Shown: positions 36,090 to 45,288, counted from the stretch's first letter. The stretch is 64,000 nucleotides of DNA from Verrucomicrobiota bacterium (GCA_016713365.1 JADJPG010000006.1:62001-126000); one strand, 5' to 3'. Numbers and translations are program-made. Notes: a model not told the origin generated them from the sequence alone.

Positions 36090-37189
36090 GGTTGGTGCGG
36101 TGAGTTTGCTGGAAGCCGGTCGCCGGCAGGTGTGCCAGCTACCCCGAGACCGGGATTGCTCGGGCTCTCCTCCAAGAATGGTTTCCACTGTCCGCCAATC
36201 GCTGCGTCGCTGCGGTCGATCGTTTGGAGGACGTAGATATAGAATTGTTTCCCGCTCGGCACCCGGACGTAGAACCCATCGCGCTGAATCGTGTCGTAGA
36301 TGCGTTGGGCATACACCGAAAGAACCTTCTCCGCTCCTTTGAACGGCGCGTTGTTCAACGATCGGCTGTCGACCGAACCGAAGATGGTTTGTTCCTTCTC
36401 CGTCAACGCACTGGCGGCGCCCGCCAGAAACGTGGCGGCAAACAGTTTAATCTCTGCCAGATTGTCGGACTTGAGCAGGCGCCCGCGCAGCCCCGCGCTG
36501 CCATCGGTAATACCCCACCTTTCCTGATCGCCGGAGAACTCGCGGTCGAGCGCAATGCCTTTCAGCCGGAGTTCCTCGCCGGTCTGCCAGACGAAGGTCC
36601 AGTTGTTGCCGCTGGCGATGCGTTCGCGGTGCCGGTCGGTCTGCGCGGTGCCGTGAACTTCCGTCCCCGCCGGAATTACCAGCTTCCCGGCGTGATAAAT
36701 GTTCTCGGTCACCAGTCCAATGATCGGCGTTTGGATCGATGCCGAGTCGACGGTGATGACGATTTCACAGGCGATCAACCGCCCATACGGGGCGTAGGTG
36801 TCGCCGAGCATTTTTGGTTCTGGCACACCCGCCGTGGCATCTCCGAACAGACTAATCGGGGCAAGCACTGGCGGCGGCGGGTTGGGTTCAGGCCTCGCGA
36901 GATCGACCACGACTTTCGTCAGCTCATTGGTCTTCGCCGGTGCCGCAGGCCGCTCCGGTTTGGGCGTTGGCGGGCGATAGGGTTGCATCGGGCGTTCGAT
37001 GCTTTGCACGATTTGCGGACGATCCGTCGCATTGCTCGCAAGGCTGGTCACGCGCACGTCCATGTCGTCGCTGTTCGAGCGATCTCGAAACACGCTGAAC
37101 AACACCAGTCCCCCACCAAAGATCGCCGCAAACAACAGCAGCTTGCCGCTGCCGGTCTTGAAGAAGTTCAGAAAGTCGCGCGGCTTCAT
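36086..37189 (-). CDS. trbI: TrbI/VirB10-like conjugation protein
   Basis: The 367-residue protein has a short cytoplasmic N-terminus, one membrane helix (LLLFAAIFGGGLVLFSVF), a long Pro-rich linker (PMQPYRPPTPKPERPAAP) and a C-terminal periplasmic domain with LIACEIVITVDSAS, LVIPAGTEVHGTA and RVPSGKQFYIYV. This is the TrbI/VirB10 architecture; it spans the envelope and links the inner-membrane ATPases to the outer-membrane pore of the type IV secretion system. It overlaps its neighbours by ATGA on both sides (trbG upstream, lipoprotein downstream). Confidence 0.85.
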   Translation of the reverse strand: MKPRDFLNFFKTGSGKLLLFAAIFGGGLVLFSVFRDRSNSDDMDVRVTSLASNATDRPQIVQSIERPMQPYRPPTPKPERPAAPAKTNELTKVVVDLARPEPNPPPPVLAPISLFGDATAGVPEPKMLGDTYAPYGRLIACEIVITVDSASIQTPIIGLVTENIYHAGKLVIPAGTEVHGTAQTDRHRERIASGNNWTFVWQTGEELRLKGIALDREFSGDQERWGITDGSAGLRGRLLKSDNLAEIKLFAATFLAGAASALTEKEQTIFGSVDSRSLNNAPFKGAEKVLSVYAQRIYDTIQRDGFYVRVPSGKQFYIYVLQTIDRSDAAIGGQWKPFLEESPSNPGLGVAGTPAGDRLPANSPHQP

Positions 37190-38085
37190 GGCTGACCTTT
37201 GGGAGAACGAGCCGGTGACACGACGGGCTCGTTGGTGGAAACGTTTTCCGGCGGAGGCGGCGAGGTCCGCGTGACCAGCACGGCAAACTCGTTCTGGAGC
37301 GACAGCTCATTCCGACCTCCGTCCGGGGTGCCGGTGATGGCGAAGTAAACTGTGCTCAGCGACGAGGCCGGCAACATTCCCGGCGCGTCGCTGATGGACT
37401 GATGGTAAAGCCGGTTGCCGACACGGACGCTGAAACTCTCGGGAAGATAGCGAATGGGCTGGTCGGACTTGTTCCGCAGCGTGACGTGAAACACGAGGGT
37501 ATCCTCCGGGTTGAAGCGGAAGATCTCTTCGATCCGGATCTCGTAGTCGTTGAAGTCGGCCACTGGCGGACGGTCCCCAAACGTCCGGGCTTCGGCTCCA
37601 GCCACGGCTTCGGGCCGTTGCGCTTTAAGCAGTGGGAAGGCCTTCGCCTTGTCCAGCAACGCCAGCAGGCGGGTCGGTGAAACCAGCGGCGCCGGATAAA
37701 CGGTTGAAGCGGTTGACGCTCGTTCTTCCAGGTGAAGCGCGAGCACGGGCGCATCACTCTCCACCAATTCAAAGACGTAGGTGCGTTTGTTCCAGCGAAG
37801 GTTCAGGTTCGTCGCCGCCTTGCGCACCAGCGCGCGAACGGAGAGGAACGACGAGCCTTTGGTGTGAGCGATTTGAAATTGACCCGGCGTCTTGCCATCC
37901 GCGGTCACACCGACCGCATCCAGCGCGGCAATCGGCCCAGGAAAACTGATCGTGGTCACCCGATTCGTCGCGACCGGCACCGTAACCACCACGCGCTCAT
38001 CGAGGGTCAGGCGTTGAATCGATTCAGACGAACCCGCCAGTGCCATCGTGACGGTCAGGAAAATAAAGCTAAGGAATGATTTCAT
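37186..38085 (-). CDS. trbG: TrbG/VirB9-like conjugation protein
   Basis: From ATG 38085 the protein has 299 residues with a signal peptide (MKSFLSFIFLTVTMALAGSS). It contains beta-rich segments typical of VirB9/TrbG: VTTISFPGPIAALDAVGV, SSFLSVRALVRKAATNLNLR, then a C-terminal region with LRNKSDQPIRYLPESFSVRV that would pair with VirB10. It would line the outer-membrane core complex of the secretion channel. Similarity to VirB9 is by layout and position rather than a strong motif. It overlaps trbF by 17 bases and trbI by 4. Confidence 0.7.
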   Translation of the reverse strand: MKSFLSFIFLTVTMALAGSSESIQRLTLDERVVVTVPVATNRVTTISFPGPIAALDAVGVTADGKTPGQFQIAHTKGSSFLSVRALVRKAATNLNLRWNKRTYVFELVESDAPVLALHLEERASTASTVYPAPLVSPTRLLALLDKAKAFPLLKAQRPEAVAGAEARTFGDRPPVADFNDYEIRIEEIFRFNPEDTLVFHVTLRNKSDQPIRYLPESFSVRVGNRLYHQSISDAPGMLPASSLSTVYFAITGTPDGGRNELSLQNEFAVLVTRTSPPPPENVSTNEPVVSPARSPKGQP

Positions 38086-38728
38086 ATTTGAAGTCGCCCA
38101 CCGCGGTCGGGAAACGGCCATTGGCCACCATGTTGGGGTTGCGCAGGAAACGAAGGTTGAGTTTGAAGTTGAAGGCTTCGGTGAAGGCTTTCTCTTGAAA
38201 GATGCCGGTGCGGATCACCTGGCCGGAAACGGTCACGAGCACTTCGTCCTCACGGGTCGAAAGAATGTCGATCTTTGAAATCTCCGGTTTTTGCCGGAGT
38301 TGTTTGGCCCGGAACTCCACCGCTTCCCGCGTGCGTTGTTCCTGTGCCTTCTGCAGGGCGGATTTCAGGAACAGCTGGCGAAGCAGTTCCGGGTGATCGA
38401 AGTCTTTCGGGCTACGCTGGAGCAACGTCAGGGTCGCGAGTTCCGCTTGTTGCACATGCAGATCTTTCGCTTCGGCGAACTGCAGCAACGGACTGACATA
38501 GTAGGTCTGCGCCGGGTCGATGATGACGACGCGTTCCCGTTGCTTGAATTGATTGATGATGTGATAGCGATCCAGCGCGGCGACGCCCGTCACCGCCACC
38601 GCCACGAGGAACCAGAACCACGGCAGCCGATCGCGTTGCGCGAACAATTGGGTCGGGTCGAAGGCACGGCGGGGTCGGACGACCGACGTGGTGCTGGTTT
38701 GAGTCTGGCGGAGTTCAGGGGTTTCCAT
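38069..38728 (-). CDS. trbF: TrbF/VirB8-like conjugation protein
   Basis: This 219-residue protein has a cytoplasmic N-terminus, one membrane helix (LPWFWFLVAVAVTGVAAL) and a periplasmic domain, the bitopic layout of VirB8/TrbF. It ends with VTVSGQVIRTGIFQEKAF and FNFKLNLRFLRNPNM. VirB8-family proteins nucleate assembly of the secretion channel. The assignment rests mainly on topology, size and position between trbL and trbG, the same order as the Ti-plasmid trb operon. Confidence 0.7.
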   Translation of the reverse strand: METPELRQTQTSTTSVVRPRRAFDPTQLFAQRDRLPWFWFLVAVAVTGVAALDRYHIINQFKQRERVVIIDPAQTYYVSPLLQFAEAKDLHVQQAELATLTLLQRSPKDFDHPELLRQLFLKSALQKAQEQRTREAVEFRAKQLRQKPEISKIDILSTREDEVLVTVSGQVIRTGIFQEKAFTEAFNFKLNLRFLRNPNMVANGRFPTAVGDFKYEIIP

Positions 38729-38733
38729 GGCGA

Positions 38734-39801
38734 TTAAAAGTTCCGCCCACGAGCCTGGGCGATGAGGTCACGAACGGAGCGATCACCAGTAATGTCGTCA
38801 CCGGCACGACCACGGGTGGATCTCGGCGGCAGCCCGGAACCGGCAATGATCATCGCCCCCGCACTGCCGACACCGGCGGCGGTCGACAGAGTGCTCAACG
38901 CCGCCGCCATTCCAGCCGCAGCGACGGGTGCTGATGAAACGCCGGTCGCGGATCCCACCGCCGCAGCTCCAGATGTGGTCGCCGCGGTTTGCAGAAATCC
39001 TCCCACGGCGCCCGCGATGAGTTGTCCCCCGGCGAGTGCCCCAGTGCTCAACACTTTCTGGATCACGACCGGTGCAGAGATCGTGCTGAACACAATCCAG
39101 AACGCCACCACGACGACTCCAAAGGTTGCTTGCAGCGTGTAGAAGGAAGCCGTCGGATCAAAGAAGCGCGACGAGGGATCGGTCATGAAGTCGAGCATGC
39201 CCTGGGTGATCAGCGCCGCGACCGCCCAACCCAGGGGCCAGAGCAGGACGCCGGCGATGTTCATCAGGTAACGGCTGCCCACGGACCGCAGCGGTCGAAT
39301 CGCCATCAAACCAATCAACAGGGGCGAGAGCGCATACGCCGTGAACAGGATGAACTTTTGAATGAGGTAGGCCCACAACAGGAGGAGTGACGCGAACTGG
39401 CCGACCAGCCAGAGAATCCCGGTAATCAGCATCTCGACCGAGAAGGCGTTCAGGTCACTCAAAATGTCCCACCAGGATCGTTCACCGCCCGTATCCCGAC
39501 GGACTTCCAGTAACTGGTTGTATTGCTGGTGAACCTGCGACGGATCAACACCGAGGCCATTGAGGATCGAGGTCTGGAGAAGTTCCTGCGCCTGGTTGCC
39601 CCACTGCGGCAGCATGACCAGCAGCGCAGTGAGCACGAACAGGCGCACCATGTGCAGCATCAGGGTCTTGGCGGAGAACCCGTGCGCCACCAGCAGAATG
39701 GTTCCGACGATGAACAGCAGGAACGCCACGAGGCGCAGCAGTTCGTGCAGTTCCGCACATTTTTGCAGGAACGTCGGAAAGAGTTGTTCGAAGGTAGCCA
39801 T
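38734..39801 (-). CDS. trbL: TrbL/VirB6-like polytopic membrane protein
   Basis: The 355-residue protein has at least six hydrophobic segments in its first 260 residues (for example LLRLVAFLLFIVGTILLVAH and LIGLMAIRPL... followed by IAGVLLWPLGWAVAALI) and a Gly/Ala/Ser-rich C-terminal tail. This is the shape of TrbL/VirB6, the inner-membrane channel component that contacts DNA during transfer. Five bases separate it from trbF. The Ala/Gly-rich tail (TTSGAAAVGSATGVSSAPVA) is probably flexible. Confidence 0.82.
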   Translation of the reverse strand: MATFEQLFPTFLQKCAELHELLRLVAFLLFIVGTILLVAHGFSAKTLMLHMVRLFVLTALLVMLPQWGNQAQELLQTSILNGLGVDPSQVHQQYNQLLEVRRDTGGERSWWDILSDLNAFSVEMLITGILWLVGQFASLLLLWAYLIQKFILFTAYALSPLLIGLMAIRPLRSVGSRYLMNIAGVLLWPLGWAVAALITQGMLDFMTDPSSRFFDPTASFYTLQATFGVVVVAFWIVFSTISAPVVIQKVLSTGALAGGQLIAGAVGGFLQTAATTSGAAAVGSATGVSSAPVAAAGMAAALSTLSTAAGVGSAGAMIIAGSGLPPRSTRGRAGDDITGDRSVRDLIAQARGRNF

Positions 39802-39825
39802 CGTCGGAAAGCTGGGAATGGCGCC

Positions 39826-40626
39826 TTACGGAGTCGGAAACGCCGTCGGCGCATTCACGAGGCGGAAGGTCTGGCCGTATTTCTGCACCGCCTCGGTGAA
39901 CTCGGCGTGTTGCTGTTCCTTCTTCGCTTCGGCCTGCCGTTGCGTCTCATTGCGGTTGGCAACGTCCTGCACGAGCGCCGACGCGGTGGCTTGATTGATT
40001 TCGTAGTCGGTGTTGTTCAGTGCGGACGAGAGGCCGATGAGAACGCCGGTCAGCTTTTGCACTTCAGCGTCGGTGGTGGCGTTCTTGAGCGCCGTCGTCG
40101 TGCGGGCGATCTCCTCCTTCAACGCGATGCGCCGCGTGGCCGCGTCGGCAGAGACGGAGAGGAAGTTGTCCGCAGTTTTCTGCACGGCTGCAACGGCGAG
40201 ATAAGGCGCTTCGCGACGGGCGACCGTCGCGCCATTCGGCGTCGAAAACGTCGTGCCGATGCTGCTGAACAGTCCATTGGCGTCGTAGATCATGGCCTGC
40301 CCTGCGTCCACCGCCCCTTCGAGCGCAGTCAAAGTCTGGCCAACTTCCGCCCGACGTAGTTCGGTCACCAGCGGTTGCACGGTATTCAGCACCACGGCTT
40401 TCGGATCACCGAACAGACTTTCGTAGTGCTTGAACTCAGTGAGTTGATCTTCGAGCGCCTTGATCTGTTGGACCTGGTGGTTGATGACCTCGACGAATTT
40501 CGCGACTTCCTGCACGGTGTTTATGACGGACTGAATCGTATTGGCCGGGTCGTAAACGACCCACTGCGCGCGCGCCGTGCTGGCAAGGCCAGCGGTCGCG
40601 AGCATTACGGTGAGGAGTTTTTTCAT
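39826..40626 (-). CDS. trbJ: TrbJ/VirB5-like conjugation protein
   Basis: The 266-residue protein has a signal peptide (MKKLLTVMLATAGLASTARA) directly followed by QWVVYDPANTIQSVIN, the TrbJ hallmark. The rest is alpha-helical coiled coil with VINHQVQQIKALEDQLTEFK. TrbJ/VirB5 is a minor pilus component at the tip. A clear AAAGG ribosome-binding site lies about 7 bases before the ATG. It is the first gene of the second trb segment; upstream of it is cargo rather than trbE. Confidence 0.88.
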   Translation of the reverse strand: MKKLLTVMLATAGLASTARAQWVVYDPANTIQSVINTVQEVAKFVEVINHQVQQIKALEDQLTEFKHYESLFGDPKAVVLNTVQPLVTELRRAEVGQTLTALEGAVDAGQAMIYDANGLFSSIGTTFSTPNGATVARREAPYLAVAAVQKTADNFLSVSADAATRRIALKEEIARTTTALKNATTDAEVQKLTGVLIGLSSALNNTDYEINQATASALVQDVANRNETQRQAEAKKEQQHAEFTEAVQKYGQTFRLVNAPTAFPTP

Positions 40627-41102
40627 GGTATGCCTTTCGTTTCTCGGACGGGGGCCACATGCCGCCCATCACGCAAAAGGAGATACCATCAAGGCTGGGT
40701 TCGGGGGTGTAGCTCCTGCACAGGATGCAGCGAAGTCCGTCACGCTGACGCGAGACGGACGAGGAACGTCATCGGCGTGTCCGTTCCAAAATGCCAACGG
40801 TGTTCACTCTTTGTCCTTCAATGTGCCGTATTGCAACAGCGGAAATCATTCACACTTTCGCCTTCGAAGTGCCCGTGCGCGAACCAGTGAGAAAAACTTT
40901 GCCCCTCAGCACCATCGCCCCGCAGGACGAGCTCTTCAACCGGCACGCCGACCGCAGTGCCGAGCCGCCATTCAAAATAATAGCGAACCCACCGACTGCG
41001 CCGCAAACGCAAGACAGGGCAAGCCTGTGAACCATCAACCTCGCAACAGAATAGCAATCATCAACTGATCATTCCTCGGACTCCTGTGTCAGCGTAGCAA
41101 GA
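40627..41102. other. Spacer between trbJ and cargo, no supported gene
   Basis: This 476-base stretch separates trbJ from the CotH-kinase gene. Frames of 79 residues exist on both strands over 40791-41057, but neither shows a signal peptide, motif or convincing ribosome-binding site. The junction marks one edge of the inserted cargo. Confidence 0.4.
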
Positions 41103-42845
41103 TCACTTCCCCGTCAAGTCTTCATCAATGTTAACACCGCTTCGCATCGCACCGACCTGCAAATCAATCGGAGCGCTCCAGAGTCCGAACTTACTACGCG
41201 CTCTGGCTTTGATCGTCATCCGGCCGGCGACCTCGACCGGCTTGGAGTATTCGAGTGCGGACGGGGAGACCGCACCTCCCGGAGCCCGAGGGTCGGTGCC
41301 GTTCGTTGTGTAGAAGAGCCTGCCATCGAGAAAGCCCATCGACACAGAGGAGATACCGTTCGAGGAGGCCAGTGGCTGCAAAACTGGCTTGGGATACTCC
41401 TGGCTGTCGATCCACGCCAGGCGACAAGTGACCCACTGCTTCAGCCACGATACATCCTTTTGAAACAACTCGTTTGATGGTGCGCTCCCGGGCAGCCCCG
41501 CCCACCGTGAGTGATTCCGTCCGAGCGCCGGCAAAACTCCGCTTGTGATGAAATCAATCAGCCGGACGAGATTGGTTGTCTCAAAAACGTTCGTCCGAAG
41601 TTCGCTCCATCGATCCATGTATCGCTGTAAAAAATCAGGATCTTCGAATAATCGACGAAACCAAGTGTAGTCGGGATCCTGGACACCTTCAAATCGCCAC
41701 TCGTTGGTCTTCATGGCGGCCGCGAAGAAGGTGTTTCCAAAAGCATTATCCCAGTCCCATAGGGGTCCCATCGCCACCTTGCCGCCCCGATCCTTGTGCA
41801 TATACTGGCTCAGGAAGTAACCATCGGCATTCCGCGACAGCTCCACCATCCAGTGAAAATCTACAAATGATTCGACATCAATGTAATTGCGATACCCGGT
41901 TTCGGCATTCCGAAAACCCAATGAGAATAATGTCTTCTCGAAATCACCCAAATACTTGCGCACCCACTTGCTCTGAATGGCAGTTAAATCCCGTTCCTTC
42001 GGCTCCTCAAAGCGCAACAACAATTCTTGTCCCGTCAGCAATCCCGCTTCACCCTTGGCCTCATCATCCTTCTTGAAGATGTAGCCGCCGGACAGCTCGG
42101 GTTCTTTGTCGTGCTCGGGACGCAAACGGGCGATGTTTACGCGATCATTGGACCGCTTGATTTTCTCCATCAACACGAACACACCCAAGTAGGAGTCGGA
42201 CATTCTCCGGGCAGCCTCGTTGACCGTATTCGAATGCTGGAGCGGGAAGCCTGAGCCTGACAGTGCTTCCAGGACATGTCTTGTTTGTAAAGCCAGTTGA
42301 GCTGGTGAAATTAGGCCTCCTTTGAACGAGTTTGTGACGCTAAATACCTCCACAAACCGCCAGCGCACCGCGTAGCGCCCCATGCTGCGCCAAAGCTCAT
42401 GCGCCAGCAGATTCCGGGAAAACGTCTTGTCCGTCACCGAGGCGTAGAGTACCCAATCCGAATCCGCCGGAAGACCAAGGAGCGAGGTTTTTCGATCCTT
42501 TCCCCGATTATCCTGCAATTCCAAGCGATAGCTCTTCTTTGGATAGTGAAACGAACTGTTCCCACGCGCGGACAACTCCGCCGGGCCACTGGCGCCTTCA
42601 TCGATTGAAAATTTCGCACCACTATCCTCCGGAAGCAGCACCGTGAGAAAGGCGGGCACACGCGAGCGATCTTGAACTGCTTTTCCGCCGGTTTGAAAAA
42701 CCAAAACTGGCAGTGCTCCGGACCCACTGGGTTTTACCTCCGCCGCCGACAAAACGGCACCACCGCACGCCAACAACACGACGGCAATTGCAGAAACAAT
42801 CGCCCCTTCACCGACGCTACTGAGCCACTGCCATCTCCCGTTCAT
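41103..42845 (-). CDS. Exported CotH-kinase family protein
   Basis: The 580-residue product has an N-terminal membrane/signal segment (AIVSAIAVVLLACGGAVLSA). Its CotH-like atypical kinase core shows GNSSFHYPKKSYRLEL (N-lobe Lys region), YLGVFVLMEKIKRSNDRVNI and the catalytic/metal region GPLWDWDNAFGNTF. The C-terminal part reads FYTTNGTDPRAPGG, a chitobiase/Fn3-like module. CotH proteins phosphorylate extracellular proteins in Bacillus spores; a secreted kinase here could modify the neighbouring exported RHS or envelope proteins, which is inference. It is the last gene of the cargo operon, 31 bases after a lipoprotein gene. Confidence 0.85.
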   Translation of the reverse strand: MNGRWQWLSSVGEGAIVSAIAVVLLACGGAVLSAAEVKPSGSGALPVLVFQTGGKAVQDRSRVPAFLTVLLPEDSGAKFSIDEGASGPAELSARGNSSFHYPKKSYRLELQDNRGKDRKTSLLGLPADSDWVLYASVTDKTFSRNLLAHELWRSMGRYAVRWRFVEVFSVTNSFKGGLISPAQLALQTRHVLEALSGSGFPLQHSNTVNEAARRMSDSYLGVFVLMEKIKRSNDRVNIARLRPEHDKEPELSGGYIFKKDDEAKGEAGLLTGQELLLRFEEPKERDLTAIQSKWVRKYLGDFEKTLFSLGFRNAETGYRNYIDVESFVDFHWMVELSRNADGYFLSQYMHKDRGGKVAMGPLWDWDNAFGNTFFAAAMKTNEWRFEGVQDPDYTWFRRLFEDPDFLQRYMDRWSELRTNVFETTNLVRLIDFITSGVLPALGRNHSRWAGLPGSAPSNELFQKDVSWLKQWVTCRLAWIDSQEYPKPVLQPLASSNGISSVSMGFLDGRLFYTTNGTDPRAPGGAVSPSALEYSKPVEVAGRMTIKARARSKFGLWSAPIDLQVGAMRSGVNIDEDLTGK

Positions 42846-42876
42846 GTTTGATTCTTCAGATGGTTCAAGAACACAA

Positions 42877-43461
42877 TTACGGACTTTTGGTGGAACCTTT
42901 TTCAGGCAGTTTCCTAAATGGATATCTTGATCGAAAAATGTGATAGTCCCCTAGCACCGTGTATGCTGGCCCAGAAAGCCCACTATATCGCTTGATCAAA
43001 ATCGGACGGCCGTTGTTCCACCGTATTGGCCACGCCACGTTAAAGGAACCATCTGCGTTGATTTCACTACGACCAGACTCCCAAGTCATTGCACTCGCGC
43101 TAGGGTTGTTTGTTGCCGATTCAGGCAAGTCAAACGCTATACGTAGTATTAATAGGAGCTTGGACATTTCGATGAAATCGTCTTTTATGGCACCAGGCTC
43201 CGTTTCCGCGAACCGTTGAAGGACGAGTTCAACCGTGGACGGGGTCGCATTTTGGAACATCCGGGCTGCTTCTATAGCGTTTTTCCAGTCGTTGCTGGTG
43301 TAATCCTTGGTCGATCTCCATGGTTCGACTCGTGATATTGCATTAAACAGGGACTCTGCGGAAATGCTTGTCGAATCCGGCCCAACCTCCTGCTTGTCAC
43401 AGCCGGTTACCAAGATTCCGAATAATGCGACAAAAGTGAGTAGCAGCGCTGCGTTATGCAT
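42877..43461 (-). CDS. Lipoprotein coupled to RHS tip 1 (candidate immunity/partner)
   Basis: From ATG 43461 the 194-residue protein has a lipoprotein signal with a lipobox-like region (FVALFGILVTGCDKQEVG). The start overlaps the stop of the RHS tip gene by one base (TAATG), so the two are translated together. The mature protein is helical followed by a beta-rich end (MTWESGRSEINADGSFNVAW). An upstream ATG at 43491 is possible. No family is recognised. Its coupling to a toxin-like gene and its envelope location make it a candidate immunity or chaperone protein. Confidence 0.55.
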   Translation of the reverse strand: MHNAALLLTFVALFGILVTGCDKQEVGPDSTSISAESLFNAISRVEPWRSTKDYTSNDWKNAIEAARMFQNATPSTVELVLQRFAETEPGAIKDDFIEMSKLLLILRIAFDLPESATNNPSASAMTWESGRSEINADGSFNVAWPIRWNNGRPILIKRYSGLSGPAYTVLGDYHIFRSRYPFRKLPEKGSTKSP

Positions 43462-44210
43462 TAGTTGTATGGCTCCTGCCGAACGGGCCACGTCATCTCC
43501 CCCCTGTCAGCGTTACTGAATGGTTTCTCGCAACAACAATCCCAGTTTGCGTTTGCCCAATGATATTCTAAAGCCTCCACGGGTTGCACCTTGTTCCACC
43601 AACTTGGGCGAGTCCTTGTCGCCGGAAGACCGCCCGAGCTTGCGATTGACCCCCAGTTTGCAGGATCGTCATTTGGGTCGCCAGCATCAGTTGTCCTGGC
43701 GCAGTAAAACGCAACGACGCCACGCTTTTGATCGCTCCCTTTCGAATTTGGATACTTACCATTTGCGAACTGGTCGGTATATCCATATCGCCTTGCAATG
43801 TTTGACCATGAGTCGTTCATTGTGACCGGCCACACCTCCCAATAATGATCAGTAATTTGAACTTCGTTCTTCAAGGAACAGTATTTCACCACTTTGCTCA
43901 TCTCGACTTCTTGAACGAGGTAACCAGTGCATGGAGCTGGATTGCTAAGCTTGAAATCCCACTCTACGGTATACTTTCCACATTCACCTTTCTCCCACTT
44001 CAATTGAGTGATGACTATTTTCCCATCAGGATCAAACTTCAGCAAAGGAGCGTTTTCAGCAAACGCACAAAGGTTCTTTCCTCCCTTCTCCTCAATCGGA
44101 TCTCTGTTCAACCATCTCCCCGCCGCCGGATTGTAGAACGCCCTCGCGGGCGACACGGCGATGAATAAGAACAACGTGACAGCCAATAGCGTTTGGTCGC
44201 ATCTCTTCAT
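43461..44210 (-). CDS. Exported RHS-core tip protein 1
   Basis: The 249-residue protein has a signal peptide (TLLAVTLFLFIAVSPARA) joined directly to the RHS-associated core motif FYNPAAGRWLNRDPIEEKGG and then a unique C-terminus of about 190 residues. It lacks all YD repeats, so it corresponds to the tip of an RHS toxin made as a free secreted protein. The tip has many Cys and Trp residues (DCCCEKPF; DHYWEVWPV) and NDSWSNIARRYGY, which faintly recalls a LysM turn. No catalytic motif is obvious. Its ATG overlaps the stop of the transglutaminase-like gene, and its stop overlaps the lipoprotein start. Confidence 0.7.
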   Translation of the reverse strand: MKRCDQTLLAVTLFLFIAVSPARAFYNPAAGRWLNRDPIEEKGGKNLCAFAENAPLLKFDPDGKIVITQLKWEKGECGKYTVEWDFKLSNPAPCTGYLVQEVEMSKVVKYCSLKNEVQITDHYWEVWPVTMNDSWSNIARRYGYTDQFANGKYPNSKGSDQKRGVVAFYCARTTDAGDPNDDPANWGSIASSGGLPATRTRPSWWNKVQPVEALEYHWANANWDCCCEKPFSNADRGEMTWPVRQEPYN

Positions 44211-45199
44211 AAGGTCACGACTGTTCGTGGGTTTGGGTGGTTTCGATCCGACTGCTTTGCATTGCTTCGCAAATGCTCCATGAACTCACGTTGGATGGCT
44301 GAGTGCGGTGCCAGCCGGCAAACGTGCTCTTGATTGCTGGCAGCTTCTTCGAAGCGGCCTGCGGCGAGCAGGCAATGAGTTCGCAGCGAGAGGAACACGG
44401 ACAATTCCTCGACGGGACTCAGGGACGTTAAATACCGCTCGGTCTGCTCCTCCTCGGGCGACATCGGAAATGGCCAGCCCCGATAATACTCATCCTCAAA
44501 CGTCGTCATCCCCTCCGTCGTCGCCTCAATGTTCAGGCGTTCGCCCGCTCCATCCCAGCGGACGAAGAGATGGTTCTTCGCCGTCACCAGCTTCAGCGGA
44601 TACCCCAGCCGCCGGCCCACCGCCGCATACAACACCGGCAGGGAGGCGCACGTGCCCGTGCGCCGCGGCCCGAGCAATCCGTGCAGGAACACGTCCGCCG
44701 CCTCCGAGTAAAACGATTCGTTCGGCTCGATCCGGCCCTCCACCGGCTGCGCCCGCTGCGGGCTGTAGCGAATGCCGAAATCCTGCTGCAACACCGTCAC
44801 CAGGCAGAGCATCTTGAAATACGCCTCCGACCCGTTGAACTCCTCCGGCGCACGTCGGAACCGCGCGACATGCCGGGCCGTCTCCGCCTTCACCCGCGCG
44901 GTCATCGCGGCCAGCTCCCGTACCAGATTCGTGAAGGCCAGATCCTCGCCCCGGGCCAACCCGCTCCCCGCCAGCAAATTCATCCGGGCAATGTCCATGC
45001 GCAGGCCATTGGGCTGTCTCAACAACGCCGCCAGTTCCGTCTCCCAGCCCATCGCCTCAACGGGCGTACCGACATTACTCTCATTGCTCAAGCGTTCTTT
45101 CCCCTTTCCAACAACCAGTGCTGCGCCAATACAGACCGTCATTACGCAGCCGAGCACCAACCGCTTTGCGAGTTTTCGATTAAGGTCCATTGTCCTCAA
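44207..45199 (-). CDS. Transglutaminase-like (SirB1-type) exported protein
   Basis: The 330-residue protein has an N-terminal hydrophobic signal/anchor (LVLGCVMTVCIGAALVV). Its core shows RTGTCASLPVLYAAVGRRLG, with the Cys of the papain/transglutaminase fold, then LKLVTAKNHLFVRWDG with the His and LNIEATTEG at the third position. This matches the SirB1/Transglut_core2 family. The C-terminus is helical and TPR-like (LLAAGRFEEAASNQEHV). Family members are poorly characterised; a Cys-peptidase or transfer role is possible. It is clearly more GC-rich than its neighbours and is coupled by ATGA to RHS tip 1. Confidence 0.72.
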   Translation of the reverse strand: MRTMDLNRKLAKRLVLGCVMTVCIGAALVVGKGKERLSNESNVGTPVEAMGWETELAALLRQPNGLRMDIARMNLLAGSGLARGEDLAFTNLVRELAAMTARVKAETARHVARFRRAPEEFNGSEAYFKMLCLVTVLQQDFGIRYSPQRAQPVEGRIEPNESFYSEAADVFLHGLLGPRRTGTCASLPVLYAAVGRRLGYPLKLVTAKNHLFVRWDGAGERLNIEATTEGMTTFEDEYYRGWPFPMSPEEEQTERYLTSLSPVEELSVFLSLRTHCLLAAGRFEEAASNQEHVCRLAPHSAIQREFMEHLRSNAKQSDRNHPNPRTVVTL

Positions 45200-45288
45200 A
45201 TATGTTTCACGTGGTGACCTTGAAATCTGAAGCGATGGCAGCCGCGCATCCGGACTATCTGACTAAGGGGTGTCAGAGACCTTTTCCC

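Noticed and set aside
40791..41057. 79-residue frames on both strands
   Set aside because: No ribosome-binding site, motif or coupling to neighbours; treated as spacer.
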